Assembly (NCBI RefSeq): GCF_018785265.1
Contig: NZ_WQPK01000019.1
Location: 1-64,000 of the forward strand
Origin: Collinsella aerofaciens
GTDB taxonomy: Bacteria; Actinomycetota; Coriobacteriia; Coriobacteriales; Coriobacteriaceae
Reading direction: 5' to 3'
DNA: 64,000 nt
Positions 1-7,836 of this stretch are shown here, in pieces (the first letter of the stretch is position 1; the number at the start of each line of letters is the position of its first letter). The notes beneath the pieces are model-generated. The model did no database searches. It saw nothing but the letters and a program-made list of their open reading frames with translations, and was not told where the DNA came from. Made by a program: the position numbers and the translations under genes.

Positions 1-1
1 T

Positions 2-118
2 CAGATTCTAGGACGAAGGCCGTTCTTCGTTAAACGGGCGCTAGAGCGTCACCCTTACACCAACATTTTCGACGCGATCGCTACAAAGCTCCGTGAAAAA
101 CAGCAGCCTGCTTGTTAA
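2..118 (+). CDS. possible 3' end of a gene cut by the window edge
   Basis: A reading frame is open from base 2 to a TAA at 116-118 and would encode about 38 C-terminal residues ending in REKQQPAC. It has no start inside the window. The residue mix (RRPFFVKRALERHPYTN) looks protein-like, but a frame this short can stay open by chance. I do not recognise the family. If real, its stop is followed by about 160 bases of unassigned sequence and then a terminator-like hairpin at 281-309. Confidence 0.4.
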   Translation, partial: QILGRRPFFVKRALERHPYTNIFDAIATKLREKQQPAC

Positions 119-280
119 GGCCAAAGTTTTGTAAGGGGGTTCCTTCCCAAGGGGGGGGCATCCCCTATGTTTATGGCATCTCGACTTGGGGGTCTCCGCT
201 GAAAGACGCGCCCGTAGACAAGCTAAGGATATCAACTAGAATAAAGTCAATTGCGGTGGAAGCCTTCGGGCGACACCTTA

Positions 281-309
281 AGAGGGTTGATGCGTCGGCC
301 CTCTTTTTT
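281..309 (+). terminator. rho-independent terminator-like hairpin
   Basis: AGAGGG at 281-286 pairs with CCCTCT at 299-304 across a 12-base loop and runs into a T tract to 309. It probably ends transcription from whatever lies upstream of base 280. Confidence 0.6.
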
Positions 310-526
310 GTTTGCATGTAAGATTCGGCCTGTCAAAACTTACATCCCAGCTGGAAAAAGGCGAAATTGCGGGTGTTTTTCTGCCGGCATGTAACTTTAC
401 TGATGCGTTGTTGCTCAGCCTTAATTCGCTACGGTTTGTCGGTAAAGGATTGACTGGGACTGGGCTTTTCCTTACAGTTCCAACCGTGATGAGGCCTTGC
501 GACGGTACGTCCGGCTTGGTCCGTGG

Positions 527-548
527 AAACCGCCTAAAGGCGGTTTTT
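527..548 (+). terminator. rho-independent terminator-like hairpin
   Basis: AAACCGCC (527-534) pairs with GGCGGTTT (539-546) around a TAAA loop, and the 3' arm merges with a T tract ending at 548. This is a compact 8-bp terminator. What is transcribed into it is not evident; no gene is recognisable between 310 and 527. Confidence 0.65.
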
Positions 549-648
549 GCGTTTAAGGGTTGTTTTCCAGCGGCTTTCGTAGCGGGTATTCATGGTTCGC
601 ATGGACTCTGCTCACATGACTTTTCCCGTAGTGGCGTAATTGATGCAG

Positions 649-695
649 GTCTCCTATCTCTTGCCGTAATATAATTACGGCAAGAGATAGGAGAC
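649..695. promoter_or_regulatory. 47-bp palindrome with TATAAT at its centre and an SD in its right arm
   Basis: Two 22-base arms (649-670 and 674-695) are exactly complementary around a 3-base centre. The centre contains TATAAT (670-675), and the right arm contains AGGAG (689-693) six bases before the ATG at 700. RNA made from upstream would fold the Shine-Dalgarno into a 22-bp stem. RNA started from the central TATAAT would carry only part of the right arm and leave it free. It may also be a repressor site. No good -35 lies 16-18 bases upstream of the TATAAT, so promoter function is inferred. Confidence 0.75.
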
Positions 696-699
696 TCTC

Positions 700-1800
700 A
701 TGCTTAAGCGTTTTACTGTTGATGGCTATAGGAATTTTTCGGCTCCGGTTTCATTTAATTTTGCAGCTTCTCGTGATTACCAGTTTGCAGAAAATAACGT
801 TAAAAACGGAACCGTGAAAACCGCACTTTTGATCGGCAGAAATGCGTCTGGTAAATCGAATTTCGGTTCAGCTTTATTTGACATTACGTTCGGCTTTCCA
901 GAGGCATTCGATTATTCTGACCAGGATGATCGTCTGTTTTTGAATGCTGATTGCGGGCGAGGTACGGCACAGTTCACCTATGTCTTTGAATTTGACGGTC
1001 GCGAAATCAATTACTGCTATGAGAAGACTTCTCCGACTACTTGGCTTCACGAGACCCTATCGATTGATGGGGAACGAATTTTCGATTTCAATAACGCACG
1101 CGGCGTTTTCGAAGAGAACCACCTTGAACGAATCGGTGCTGCTGGCATTAATTTTGAATTCTTCGACGCTTCGTTGAGCCTTCTTTCTTATATAACGAGC
1201 AGTCTTCCAACTAATGTTTTAGGTGTCTTGGCTGAATTACGCCGATTTGTCTCGCACATGAGGCTGATTCGCATGGACAGCTTTCGATTAAAAGGGGTTG
1301 AAACAAAAAAGGTAATCGACAAAATCATACGCGAGAACAAAGTTGCGGAATTTGAATCATTTATTCGCAATTTTGGAGTCGATGAGTCCCTGATCGTTAT
1401 TAAAGAGTCCGACGGCTCGCCTGTTCTATATTTCAATCATCCCATGCGATGCGTCCCGTTTGTCGAGGCATGTTCTAGCGGTACAAGAACCCTGGTTATG
1501 TTGTTCTCTGAGCTTGAGCTAAACGACTCGGCCAGTTTTTTGTTCATAGATGAGTTTGACGCTTTTTGCCACTTTGAGATGGCTGAGAGCCTTTTGAAGT
1601 TCTTTGGTTCCAAGGCCTCTTGTCAGATTTTGTGCTCCACCCACAACACTTCGCTTGTTAAGAATGGCGTAATGAGGCCCGACTGCGTTTATCAAATTTC
1701 TGCAAAAGAGGGTATTCGAACCTTGGCCGATTCCACCGATCGTGAGTTGAGGCTCGGCAACAATATCGAGAAGCTCCTCCGAGCCGGAGAGTTTGAGTAG
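700..1800 (+). CDS. ABC/AAA-type ATPase of a putative defence module
   Basis: A 366-residue ATPase of the RloA/AAA_15/AAA_21 kind. Walker A GRNASGKS lies at residues 46-53. An ABC-signature-like SSGTR, a Walker B run (FLFIDEFDAF) and a switch histidine (STHN) follow in the C-terminal third. There is no membrane segment. The ATG at 700 has AGGAG six bases upstream, inside the palindrome. The next gene starts two bases after the stop, so the pair is one operon. Such ATPases paired with TOPRIM-like proteins act in phage defence (RloAB, PARIS, OLD/Gabija-like systems); the role here is inferred. Codons are visibly AT-richer than in the rest of the window, which suggests horizontal acquisition. 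Confidence 0.75.
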   Translation: MLKRFTVDGYRNFSAPVSFNFAASRDYQFAENNVKNGTVKTALLIGRNASGKSNFGSALFDITFGFPEAFDYSDQDDRLFLNADCGRGTAQFTYVFEFDGREINYCYEKTSPTTWLHETLSIDGERIFDFNNARGVFEENHLERIGAAGINFEFFDASLSLLSYITSSLPTNVLGVLAELRRFVSHMRLIRMDSFRLKGVETKKVIDKIIRENKVAEFESFIRNFGVDESLIVIKESDGSPVLYFNHPMRCVPFVEACSSGTRTLVMLFSELELNDSASFLFIDEFDAFCHFEMAESLLKFFGSKASCQILCSTHNTSLVKNGVMRPDCVYQISAKEGIRTLADSTDRELRLGNNIEKLLRAGEFE

Positions 1801-1802
1801 CC

Positions 1803-2621
1803 ATGAACGGTGCGTCTGAAAAGAACGTCCTGCTCATTGTTGAAGGCGCTAAACGCGAGCCTCAGCTGATGGGGCGTTTATTTGAATCTTTTAGCCTCGC
1901 GGATGATCATCAAATTGTTCCTGTCGAGATCAATGTTCATGTCTTTCTTGATAAGCTCTTTCAAGAGTACGGTTGCGATTTCGAGTCCATTGATCTTAAG
2001 CCCTTTGTCGCTGAGCTTCTTTCGGATAAAGATGATGCGGCTCAGCTTCTCGAATCCAGTTTTACAGACACCTTGCTCATATTTGACTTAGATCCTCAGG
2101 ACAATCGGCTCGATTTTAAACGGCTTGAGCTAATGCAAGACTATTACTGCGATAGCACTGATATGGGTCAGCTATATCTGAGCTATCCATCGGTTGAAGC
2201 ATATCGTGATTTTGATCCCTTGAAGTGTCTCTCTCTGGATGACGCCCTTGTTCCTTCAGATGTGATTTTTGGCAAGCGATCTTACAAGGACTGGGTTGCC
2301 AGGAGGGGAGATTCGCTTGCGGATATTGGGCGTATTGATGGTTTTACATTTGCCTGCATTATTGCCGTCCATGCCCTGAGGTCGCTTTGGTTAACTAATG
2401 AGCAGATGATGCCAATTGCAAACGAGTCTCTGGCTGACTTAGCTGCGACCGTGGCGGGCATCAATCATTCTGAACTTCTGCTCAATGAGATCGAACGTCT
2501 GAACAATGATTCATTTTGCGCATGCTGCACCTGCCTTTTCTTTATTGCGAATTGGCCTAAGCGACTTAACGACGTTATGAACAAGGCGATTAAGAGGGGT
2601 TTGGGTATTCGTTTGTTCTAA
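1803..2621 (+). CDS. TOPRIM-like (RloB/PARIS-B-like) partner of the ATPase
   Basis: A 272-residue protein. It opens with LLIVEGAKREP, where E14 would be the TOPRIM glutamate. The acidic pair of a TOPRIM fold follows in IFDLDPQD (D95, D97), then YPSVEAY around residue 132, resembling the conserved segment of RloB-type proteins. The rest is predicted helical, with no known motif that I can see. It starts two bases after the ATPase stop and shares that gene's AT-rich composition. By analogy it would be the effector nuclease released or controlled by the ATPase. I am confident of the family resemblance, less so of nuclease activity, since the TOPRIM assignment rests on short motifs. Confidence 0.6.
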   Translation: MNGASEKNVLLIVEGAKREPQLMGRLFESFSLADDHQIVPVEINVHVFLDKLFQEYGCDFESIDLKPFVAELLSDKDDAAQLLESSFTDTLLIFDLDPQDNRLDFKRLELMQDYYCDSTDMGQLYLSYPSVEAYRDFDPLKCLSLDDALVPSDVIFGKRSYKDWVARRGDSLADIGRIDGFTFACIIAVHALRSLWLTNEQMMPIANESLADLAATVAGINHSELLLNEIERLNNDSFCACCTCLFFIANWPKRLNDVMNKAIKRGLGIRLF

Positions 2622-2644
2622 AGAGTCCCCTTCGCCACTTATCT

Positions 2645-2770
2645 CCGGAAGTGCGGGGAAAAATCGAAACTTGCCGAGCACACACCGATTTTTGCCAACA
2701 AAACCGCAGGTCGCGGATGCCCAAAACTGGGGTCTGGTCGACAGGTCTCGGTTTTTCACCGCACTTCCGG
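2645..2770. repeat. 126-base imperfect palindrome after the defence module
   Basis: Nineteen-base arms at 2645-2663 and 2752-2770 pair except for one position (2657/2758). Inside, AAAAATCG (2659-2666) can alternatively pair with CGATTTTT (2686-2693). There is no T tract after the right arm, so this is not a simple terminator. The region 2622-2917 has no gene. The arm sequence shares a GCGGTGAAA core with the palindrome at 56554-56622, which suggests a dispersed intergenic repeat family. Confidence 0.6.
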
Positions 2771-2917
2771 ATTGGGCGCTCATTTAGCACTCTCGATGTC
2801 CCCACATCCTCTAAAAAAGTTCTTAAAACAGCCTTAAAGGCGTTCTAGCTCGCGTTGACAGCGTAAAATACGCATGTTTGACTAGGACAAAAGTGGATTT
2901 TAGGGGAGGAATGCGCC

Positions 2918-5900
2918 ATGGAAGTGCTAGTTGTTGGCAACACCGCATATGTTGACGATGACTTTTGCGCCAAGGCGTTCCCCGGGGACCACGTTAAGGT
3001 CGTCGCTGCCGCGGAAGCGCGCCACGATGAGTCGTCGCCTCATGCTTCGTGGAAAGAGCTACTCCAGCACTTGGATCAGGCCTACGAGTTCGACCGCGTG
3101 GTCTATCTATCTAATTACCTTACCCCGCATACCGATACCGTGGGCGATATCGAGCTGCTGCGCTCGGTCTTTCGTACGTGCGCGGGTCGCCGGGTCCAAC
3201 TGCTGTATGTAGCGGGGCCCGCGGGTGCCGAGGGTGCCGCCGATGCCGCGGGGCGAACGGGCAAGGGAATTATCGCCCGCGCAGCCAACGACCTGTGCCG
3301 CTACTACGCTGCTAGCGAGGGCGTTCAGACCAAGATCCTGCGCGTGCCGTTCCTGTATACCGCGTCCGCCGCGCTGGAGGACCCGTTTTTGGTGCCGCTG
3401 TTCGACGCGTGCTCAACTGGATCGGTCGCTCTGCAGGGCGCGCAGGATGCGGCGTTTCCCCTGCTGTGTGCCGAGGAGCTTGCGGTGTTGGTACGCCGTA
3501 TCTTCGACAGCTGGGATGGTAACTTTGAGATGCTCGACGTTGCCGATACCTTCCATCACACGTCAGGTGAAGTTGGCGACGCCCTCAAGGCACTGTTCCC
3601 CGGCCTTGCCGTTGCCTATGGCGATTCTGCCGGCTACGCCCTGCCCGTCAGCGGCGTCGTTCGCGTGCGTTATGGTTGGTTTCAGCGCTACGACCTGCTG
3701 CGCGATCTTTCGACCATTCAAGCGCGTTGGGATGCTGGCCGCGCAAAGAAGGTTAACCCCTTGCGCGCCGCCATCGACCGCATCCAGATGCGCGCGCTGC
3801 CTATTAAATGCCTGGAGACGGGCGTTGCCTGGGTCCTGTTCGAGGTGCTGGAGCATCTGTTCTCCCAATCGGCCCAGCTCAACGTGCTTGATTATCGCCT
3901 GCTCTACGTGGTGCTGATCGGCACGCTGTATGGCTTGGACTTTGGCCTGGTTGCGGCGCTGCTGGCGTCGGTGGGTTTGGCCGCGAGCTACTTTACTCAG
4001 TACGGCTATACCTTCCAGGGCCTGTTCTACGAGCCGTCCAACTGGCTGCCGTTTATTGCGTACTTTGTGGTGGGTGCCGTGTGCGGCTATGTGCAGCTAC
4101 GCAACAGCGAAGCCATTAGGGCGGAGCGCGATCAAAATGAGCTCGTTCGCAACCGCAATACGTTCCTTACGCAGCTCTACCACGACGCGATCGAGGACAA
4201 GCGCGCGTACAGGCGCCAGATCGTGGGTCGCCACGACAGCTTTGGCAAGATCTTTGCCGTGACGCAGGAGCTCGACGTGCTCAACCCACGCGACATCTAT
4301 CGCAAGTGCTGCGAGCTTCTGGGCGAGATTCTCGAGAACGATTTGGTGGCGATCTACCATGTTTCGGGCGGGGCATTTGCACGCCTGGTGGCAGCAAGTC
4401 CCGCGATTGCCGAAGATGCCGCACGCTCGCTCACGCTTGAGCAGCTTGCGCCTCTTTTGGGCGACGGGGGTCGTTCGAGCCTGTGGGTGAATCGCGAGCT
4501 GACGCCGGGGCTTCCCATGTTTGGATACACGATCGAGCGCGACGGGGCACCCGCCGTGTTGATTTTTGTGCGTAGTGCGGCCGAAAACCAAATGACCCTC
4601 TATTATCAAAACCTGTTCCGCATCTTGTGCGGCCTGGTCGAAAGTGCGCTGGGCCGTGCTTTTGACTATGAGGCGGTGGCGCAGGATAAACGCTGCGTTG
4701 ACGGTACTTGCGTGCTCAAGCAGGCTGCCTTTGGCCAAGAGCTCGCGGCGGAGCAAGCGCTGGCAGATAGCAAGATGGGGAGTTTTTTGCTCCTGCGCGT
4801 GGTACCGGGCGTGGAGCCTGTTGGCGAGCTGGTGGGCGCAATTGGGTCGGCAATCCGCGAGAGCGACGCGGCGGGCTTGGTCGACGGCGACGTACTCTAC
4901 CTGCTTATGCGTCAGGCAAAGGCGTGCGATCTGCCCATTATCCGCGAGCGCCTGAGCGCAAAGCATATTGCGGTGGAACCCGTCGACGGCGAGGACATCG
5001 TGGCGTTGTTGCAGCACATCTCTTACACCGGTGACGGTGAGGGGGGGTGCCGCTTGATCTCGCTTGTCGTTGCTGCCGTCTTGCTGCTGATTCATGCGTT
5101 GGTTTGCCTGATGCTGTGGACGCTCATGAAGCTGGGCCTGCTGCCGGTGCGCGGGCACATGCTGGCTGTGATAGTGCTGGTGCCGCTGTGGGGTCCGTTG
5201 CTGGTGGTTCTGCTATCGGTCTGCAGCGCGATGTTTGGCGAGGGGCTGAAAGAGTCTGCGCTGGAGTCGCTGCGCTTCAACGACGACCTGCATCGCAGTA
5301 TGCCGGTACCGAGTGGTGAGGACGATGCAGGCGTAGTGCCGCTCGAGGAGGCGCTCATCGTCAATGACCCGGCATACCGGCGCCGCCTAATGCTCTCCAT
5401 GCTCACCGAGGAGCCCGACGCTTACCTGGCGCAGCTGCAGGTGGCTAAGCTTAACGACGACGTTGAGGTGGCGCACTATGCCGCGACGGCGGTGGCGCAG
5501 ATCTCCAAGGAGTCCGACCTTAAACTGCAGCAGCTGGAGCGTGCCTTTAAGACGGACCCGAGCGCGCAAAACCTCAACGAATACTGCGATTTTCTTGGTG
5601 AATACTTGGGCTCGGGCTTGGCCGAGGGGCGCGTGGCTCAGATTCAGCGCCAACAGTACGCGCGCCTGCTTGCGCGTCGCTGCGAGCGCGAGGATACCCT
5701 TGAGCTGCGCATTCGATACGCGACGGCTCTGGCCGATGTCGGACAGATCGACGAGGCGCAGGCCGTGACCGACCAGCTGGTGCTCGACGTGCCCGACGAG
5801 CAGGAGGTTTGGATGCTTTGCCTGCGCCTGGCCGTGATGCGCCGCGACGGTGACGAAGTCCACCGTGTGATCGATGCGATTGACAAGCAACATGTGTATT

Positions 5901-5959
5901 TGAGCGCCGACAACCGCGAAAAGTTGGCGTTTTGGCGCGACGGGGATGAGGTCCGATGA
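2918..5959 (+). CDS. SDR-PelD-PelE triple fusion, c-di-GMP receptor of a Pel-like system
   Basis: A 1013-residue protein. Residues 1-270 look like an NAD-dependent epimerase/SDR domain (N-terminal MEVLVVGNTAY, later YYAASEG). Membrane segments span about 304-390 and a GAF domain about 444-575. A degenerate GGDEF (about 590-705) reads DGDVL at 656-660, with RESD at 647-650 at the exact spacing of the RxxD c-di-GMP inhibitory site. Two more membrane helices (about 712-775) and a TPR-like tail complete the order PelD then PelE. PelD is the c-di-GMP receptor of Pel polysaccharide synthesis and PelE its membrane partner. The SDR part may supply or modify a UDP-sugar, or may be structural. The start has GGGGAGGA upstream. 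The stop overlaps the next ATG (ATGA). Confidence 0.75.
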   Translation: MEVLVVGNTAYVDDDFCAKAFPGDHVKVVAAAEARHDESSPHASWKELLQHLDQAYEFDRVVYLSNYLTPHTDTVGDIELLRSVFRTCAGRRVQLLYVAGPAGAEGAADAAGRTGKGIIARAANDLCRYYAASEGVQTKILRVPFLYTASAALEDPFLVPLFDACSTGSVALQGAQDAAFPLLCAEELAVLVRRIFDSWDGNFEMLDVADTFHHTSGEVGDALKALFPGLAVAYGDSAGYALPVSGVVRVRYGWFQRYDLLRDLSTIQARWDAGRAKKVNPLRAAIDRIQMRALPIKCLETGVAWVLFEVLEHLFSQSAQLNVLDYRLLYVVLIGTLYGLDFGLVAALLASVGLAASYFTQYGYTFQGLFYEPSNWLPFIAYFVVGAVCGYVQLRNSEAIRAERDQNELVRNRNTFLTQLYHDAIEDKRAYRRQIVGRHDSFGKIFAVTQELDVLNPRDIYRKCCELLGEILENDLVAIYHVSGGAFARLVAASPAIAEDAARSLTLEQLAPLLGDGGRSSLWVNRELTPGLPMFGYTIERDGAPAVLIFVRSAAENQMTLYYQNLFRILCGLVESALGRAFDYEAVAQDKRCVDGTCVLKQAAFGQELAAEQALADSKMGSFLLLRVVPGVEPVGELVGAIGSAIRESDAAGLVDGDVLYLLMRQAKACDLPIIRERLSAKHIAVEPVDGEDIVALLQHISYTGDGEGGCRLISLVVAAVLLLIHALVCLMLWTLMKLGLLPVRGHMLAVIVLVPLWGPLLVVLLSVCSAMFGEGLKESALESLRFNDDLHRSMPVPSGEDDAGVVPLEEALIVNDPAYRRRLMLSMLTEEPDAYLAQLQVAKLNDDVEVAHYAATAVAQISKESDLKLQQLERAFKTDPSAQNLNEYCDFLGEYLGSGLAEGRVAQIQRQQYARLLARRCEREDTLELRIRYATALADVGQIDEAQAVTDQLVLDVPDEQEVWMLCLRLAVMRRDGDEVHRVIDAIDKQHVYLSADNREKLAFWRDGDEVR

Positions 5960-7836
5960 GCGTGGCACAACATATCCGCGACCGTGCAGGCCGCTTTCGT
6001 TGGATGGGGCTCCTCGTGGTGTGGGCGGTCTTTATTGCCATGGCCGCCGTGCTGCTAGTGGAGCGTGCCGGCGTGCAGTACAGTGCGGGCCAGCATAAGC
6101 TGGGGATGCTTGCCGCCAACGATGCGGTGCCGGCCTCCTCGGCAATCTTTGGCCAAAAGCCCACGTGCCTGGTCATTACCGATTCCGATCAAGCTGGCGT
6201 CGAGGACGTAAAGGAACAGTTCGACCAGATTTTGCTGGACATGAAGATCGCGCACCGCGACGTGGACCTTGCCCTGGATGGTGCGGATGCCATTCCCTCG
6301 CTGACCTCCTTCGATCGCGTGATTTTGCTCATGCCGTCGCTCGATGGGCTCGGTACGCACCTGAGCGACATTATGGGTTGGGTGAGTGCCGGCGGTTCTC
6401 TTATGCTCGCCATGCCGCCGGATAACTCGAGCTATCTGCAAGTGATTGCCTCCAAGCTTGGCATTGAATCGGCCGGATATGACTATGTAAAAGCCGAAAG
6501 CATTGTGCCGAGTGAGGACTTTATGCTGGGCGGGGGAGAGCGCTACGAGTTCTCGGATCCCTTCGATTCTTCACTTTCGGTTTCATTGCGCGAAACGGCG
6601 CACGTCTGGGCAAATACCGGTGACGCGGGCACACCGCTCATTTGGTCTAACGATTGCGGCAGTGGTCACACCGTGGCGTGCAACATTGGCATCTACGACA
6701 AGGTCATGCGTGGGTTCTATGCTTCGGCCATAAGCTTGCTGGGTGAAGCCACGGCCTATCCGGTCATCAACAGCGCCGTGTTCTATTTGGACGACTTTCC
6801 CAGCCCTGTGCCCTCGGGCGACGGCACCTACATCAAGCGCGACTACGGGCTTTCCGTCGCCGATTTTTATGCCAAGGTCTGGTGGCCCGATCTGCAAGAG
6901 CTCGCGCAAAAATACGGCATTCGCTATACCGGCGTGATGATCGAAAACTACGAGGACGCGGTCAACCAGACCGAGCCTGCGCGCCAGGCCGATACCACGC
7001 AGTTTCGCTACTTTGGCGGCATGCTGCTGCAGATGGGCGGAGAGCTGGGCTTTCACGGCTACAACCATCAGCCGCTGGCGCTCTGGGACACCGACTACGG
7101 TACGCTGTACGACTACAAGACGTGGAAGAACAAAGAGACGCTCGTCGCTTCGCTCAACGAACTTATCGCGTTTCAGGACGAGGTCCTGCCCAATGCTCAT
7201 GGCTCGGTTTACGTGCCGCCGTCGAATATCCTTTCGGCCCGCGCGCGCAAGCTTATCGGTACCGATGTTCCGCGCATTAAGACCATTGCCAGTACGTATT
7301 TTGAGGATGGCACCGACCTGCCGTACGTGCAGGAGTTTGGCGTGGCGAGCGATGGCATTGTGGAGCAGCCACGTATTGTTTCGGGCGGCATGGTCGACGA
7401 TTCCTATATGCGCCTGGCAGCCGTGTCCGAGCTCAACATGCACTACGTGAGCACTCACTTTATGCACCCGGACGACCTGCTCGATCCCGATCGCGGCGCC
7501 AAGGAGGGCTGGGAAGTCTACAAGGGCGGCCTGGTCGACTACCTGGACTGGCTTACCAAGTCTGCGCCCGACCTGCGCCGCCAGACGGCGTCGGAGTGCT
7601 CCGGTGCCATCCAGCGCTTTTCGTCGGTTACGGTGAGCGTGGATACCAGTGCGGATGCCTGGACGCTCAGCCTGGGCAATTTCCACGACGAGGCGTGGTT
7701 CATGTTCCGCGCCAATAATGGCGAGCCGGGTGCGGTGACGGGTGGCGAACTGACGCACCTTACGGGCAATCTGTATCTGCTCAAGGCAAATGATAAGACC
7801 CTGACGATCGAGCGCAAGGAGGGTGGCGACAGATGA
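5956..7836 (+). CDS. DUF2194 polysaccharide deacetylase (PelA-like)
   Basis: A 626-residue membrane-anchored protein with one N-terminal helix (about residues 16-37). A Rossmann/amidotransferase-like segment (about 70-200) is followed by a deacetylase-like domain. That domain has YLDDFPSP (D279, D280) and FHGYNH (H367, H371): an aspartate and an HxxxH pair, the metal-binding pattern of PelA-type deacetylases. It probably de-N-acetylates the polymer outside the membrane. No glycoside hydrolase domain like that of Pseudomonas PelA is evident here or in a neighbouring gene. Four-base overlaps with both neighbours indicate translational coupling. Confidence 0.75.
   Translation: MSVAQHIRDRAGRFRWMGLLVVWAVFIAMAAVLLVERAGVQYSAGQHKLGMLAANDAVPASSAIFGQKPTCLVITDSDQAGVEDVKEQFDQILLDMKIAHRDVDLALDGADAIPSLTSFDRVILLMPSLDGLGTHLSDIMGWVSAGGSLMLAMPPDNSSYLQVIASKLGIESAGYDYVKAESIVPSEDFMLGGGERYEFSDPFDSSLSVSLRETAHVWANTGDAGTPLIWSNDCGSGHTVACNIGIYDKVMRGFYASAISLLGEATAYPVINSAVFYLDDFPSPVPSGDGTYIKRDYGLSVADFYAKVWWPDLQELAQKYGIRYTGVMIENYEDAVNQTEPARQADTTQFRYFGGMLLQMGGELGFHGYNHQPLALWDTDYGTLYDYKTWKNKETLVASLNELIAFQDEVLPNAHGSVYVPPSNILSARARKLIGTDVPRIKTIASTYFEDGTDLPYVQEFGVASDGIVEQPRIVSGGMVDDSYMRLAAVSELNMHYVSTHFMHPDDLLDPDRGAKEGWEVYKGGLVDYLDWLTKSAPDLRRQTASECSGAIQRFSSVTVSVDTSADAWTLSLGNFHDEAWFMFRANNGEPGAVTGGELTHLTGNLYLLKANDKTLTIERKEGGDR

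Larger units (their letters stand above)
119..699. other. intergenic region before the ATPase/TOPRIM module
   Basis: About 580 bases without a convincing gene. Short open frames at 112-321 and 312-674 have no ribosome binding site and no recognisable protein character. The stretch holds two terminator-like hairpins (281-309 and 527-548) and a 47-bp palindrome at 649-695. The segment between the two terminators could encode a small RNA, but I see no known RNA family in it. Confidence 0.6.

Noticed and set aside
112-674. Small proteins at 112-321 and 312-674
   Set aside because: No ribosome site, odd composition, and both frames cross terminator hairpins.
2855-2888. Promoter for the Pel-like operon using TTGACA at 2855
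   Set aside because: TTGACA is perfect, but no acceptable -10 lies 16-18 bases downstream; TAAAAT at 2864 is too close. A promoter is likely nearby, but I cannot place it.
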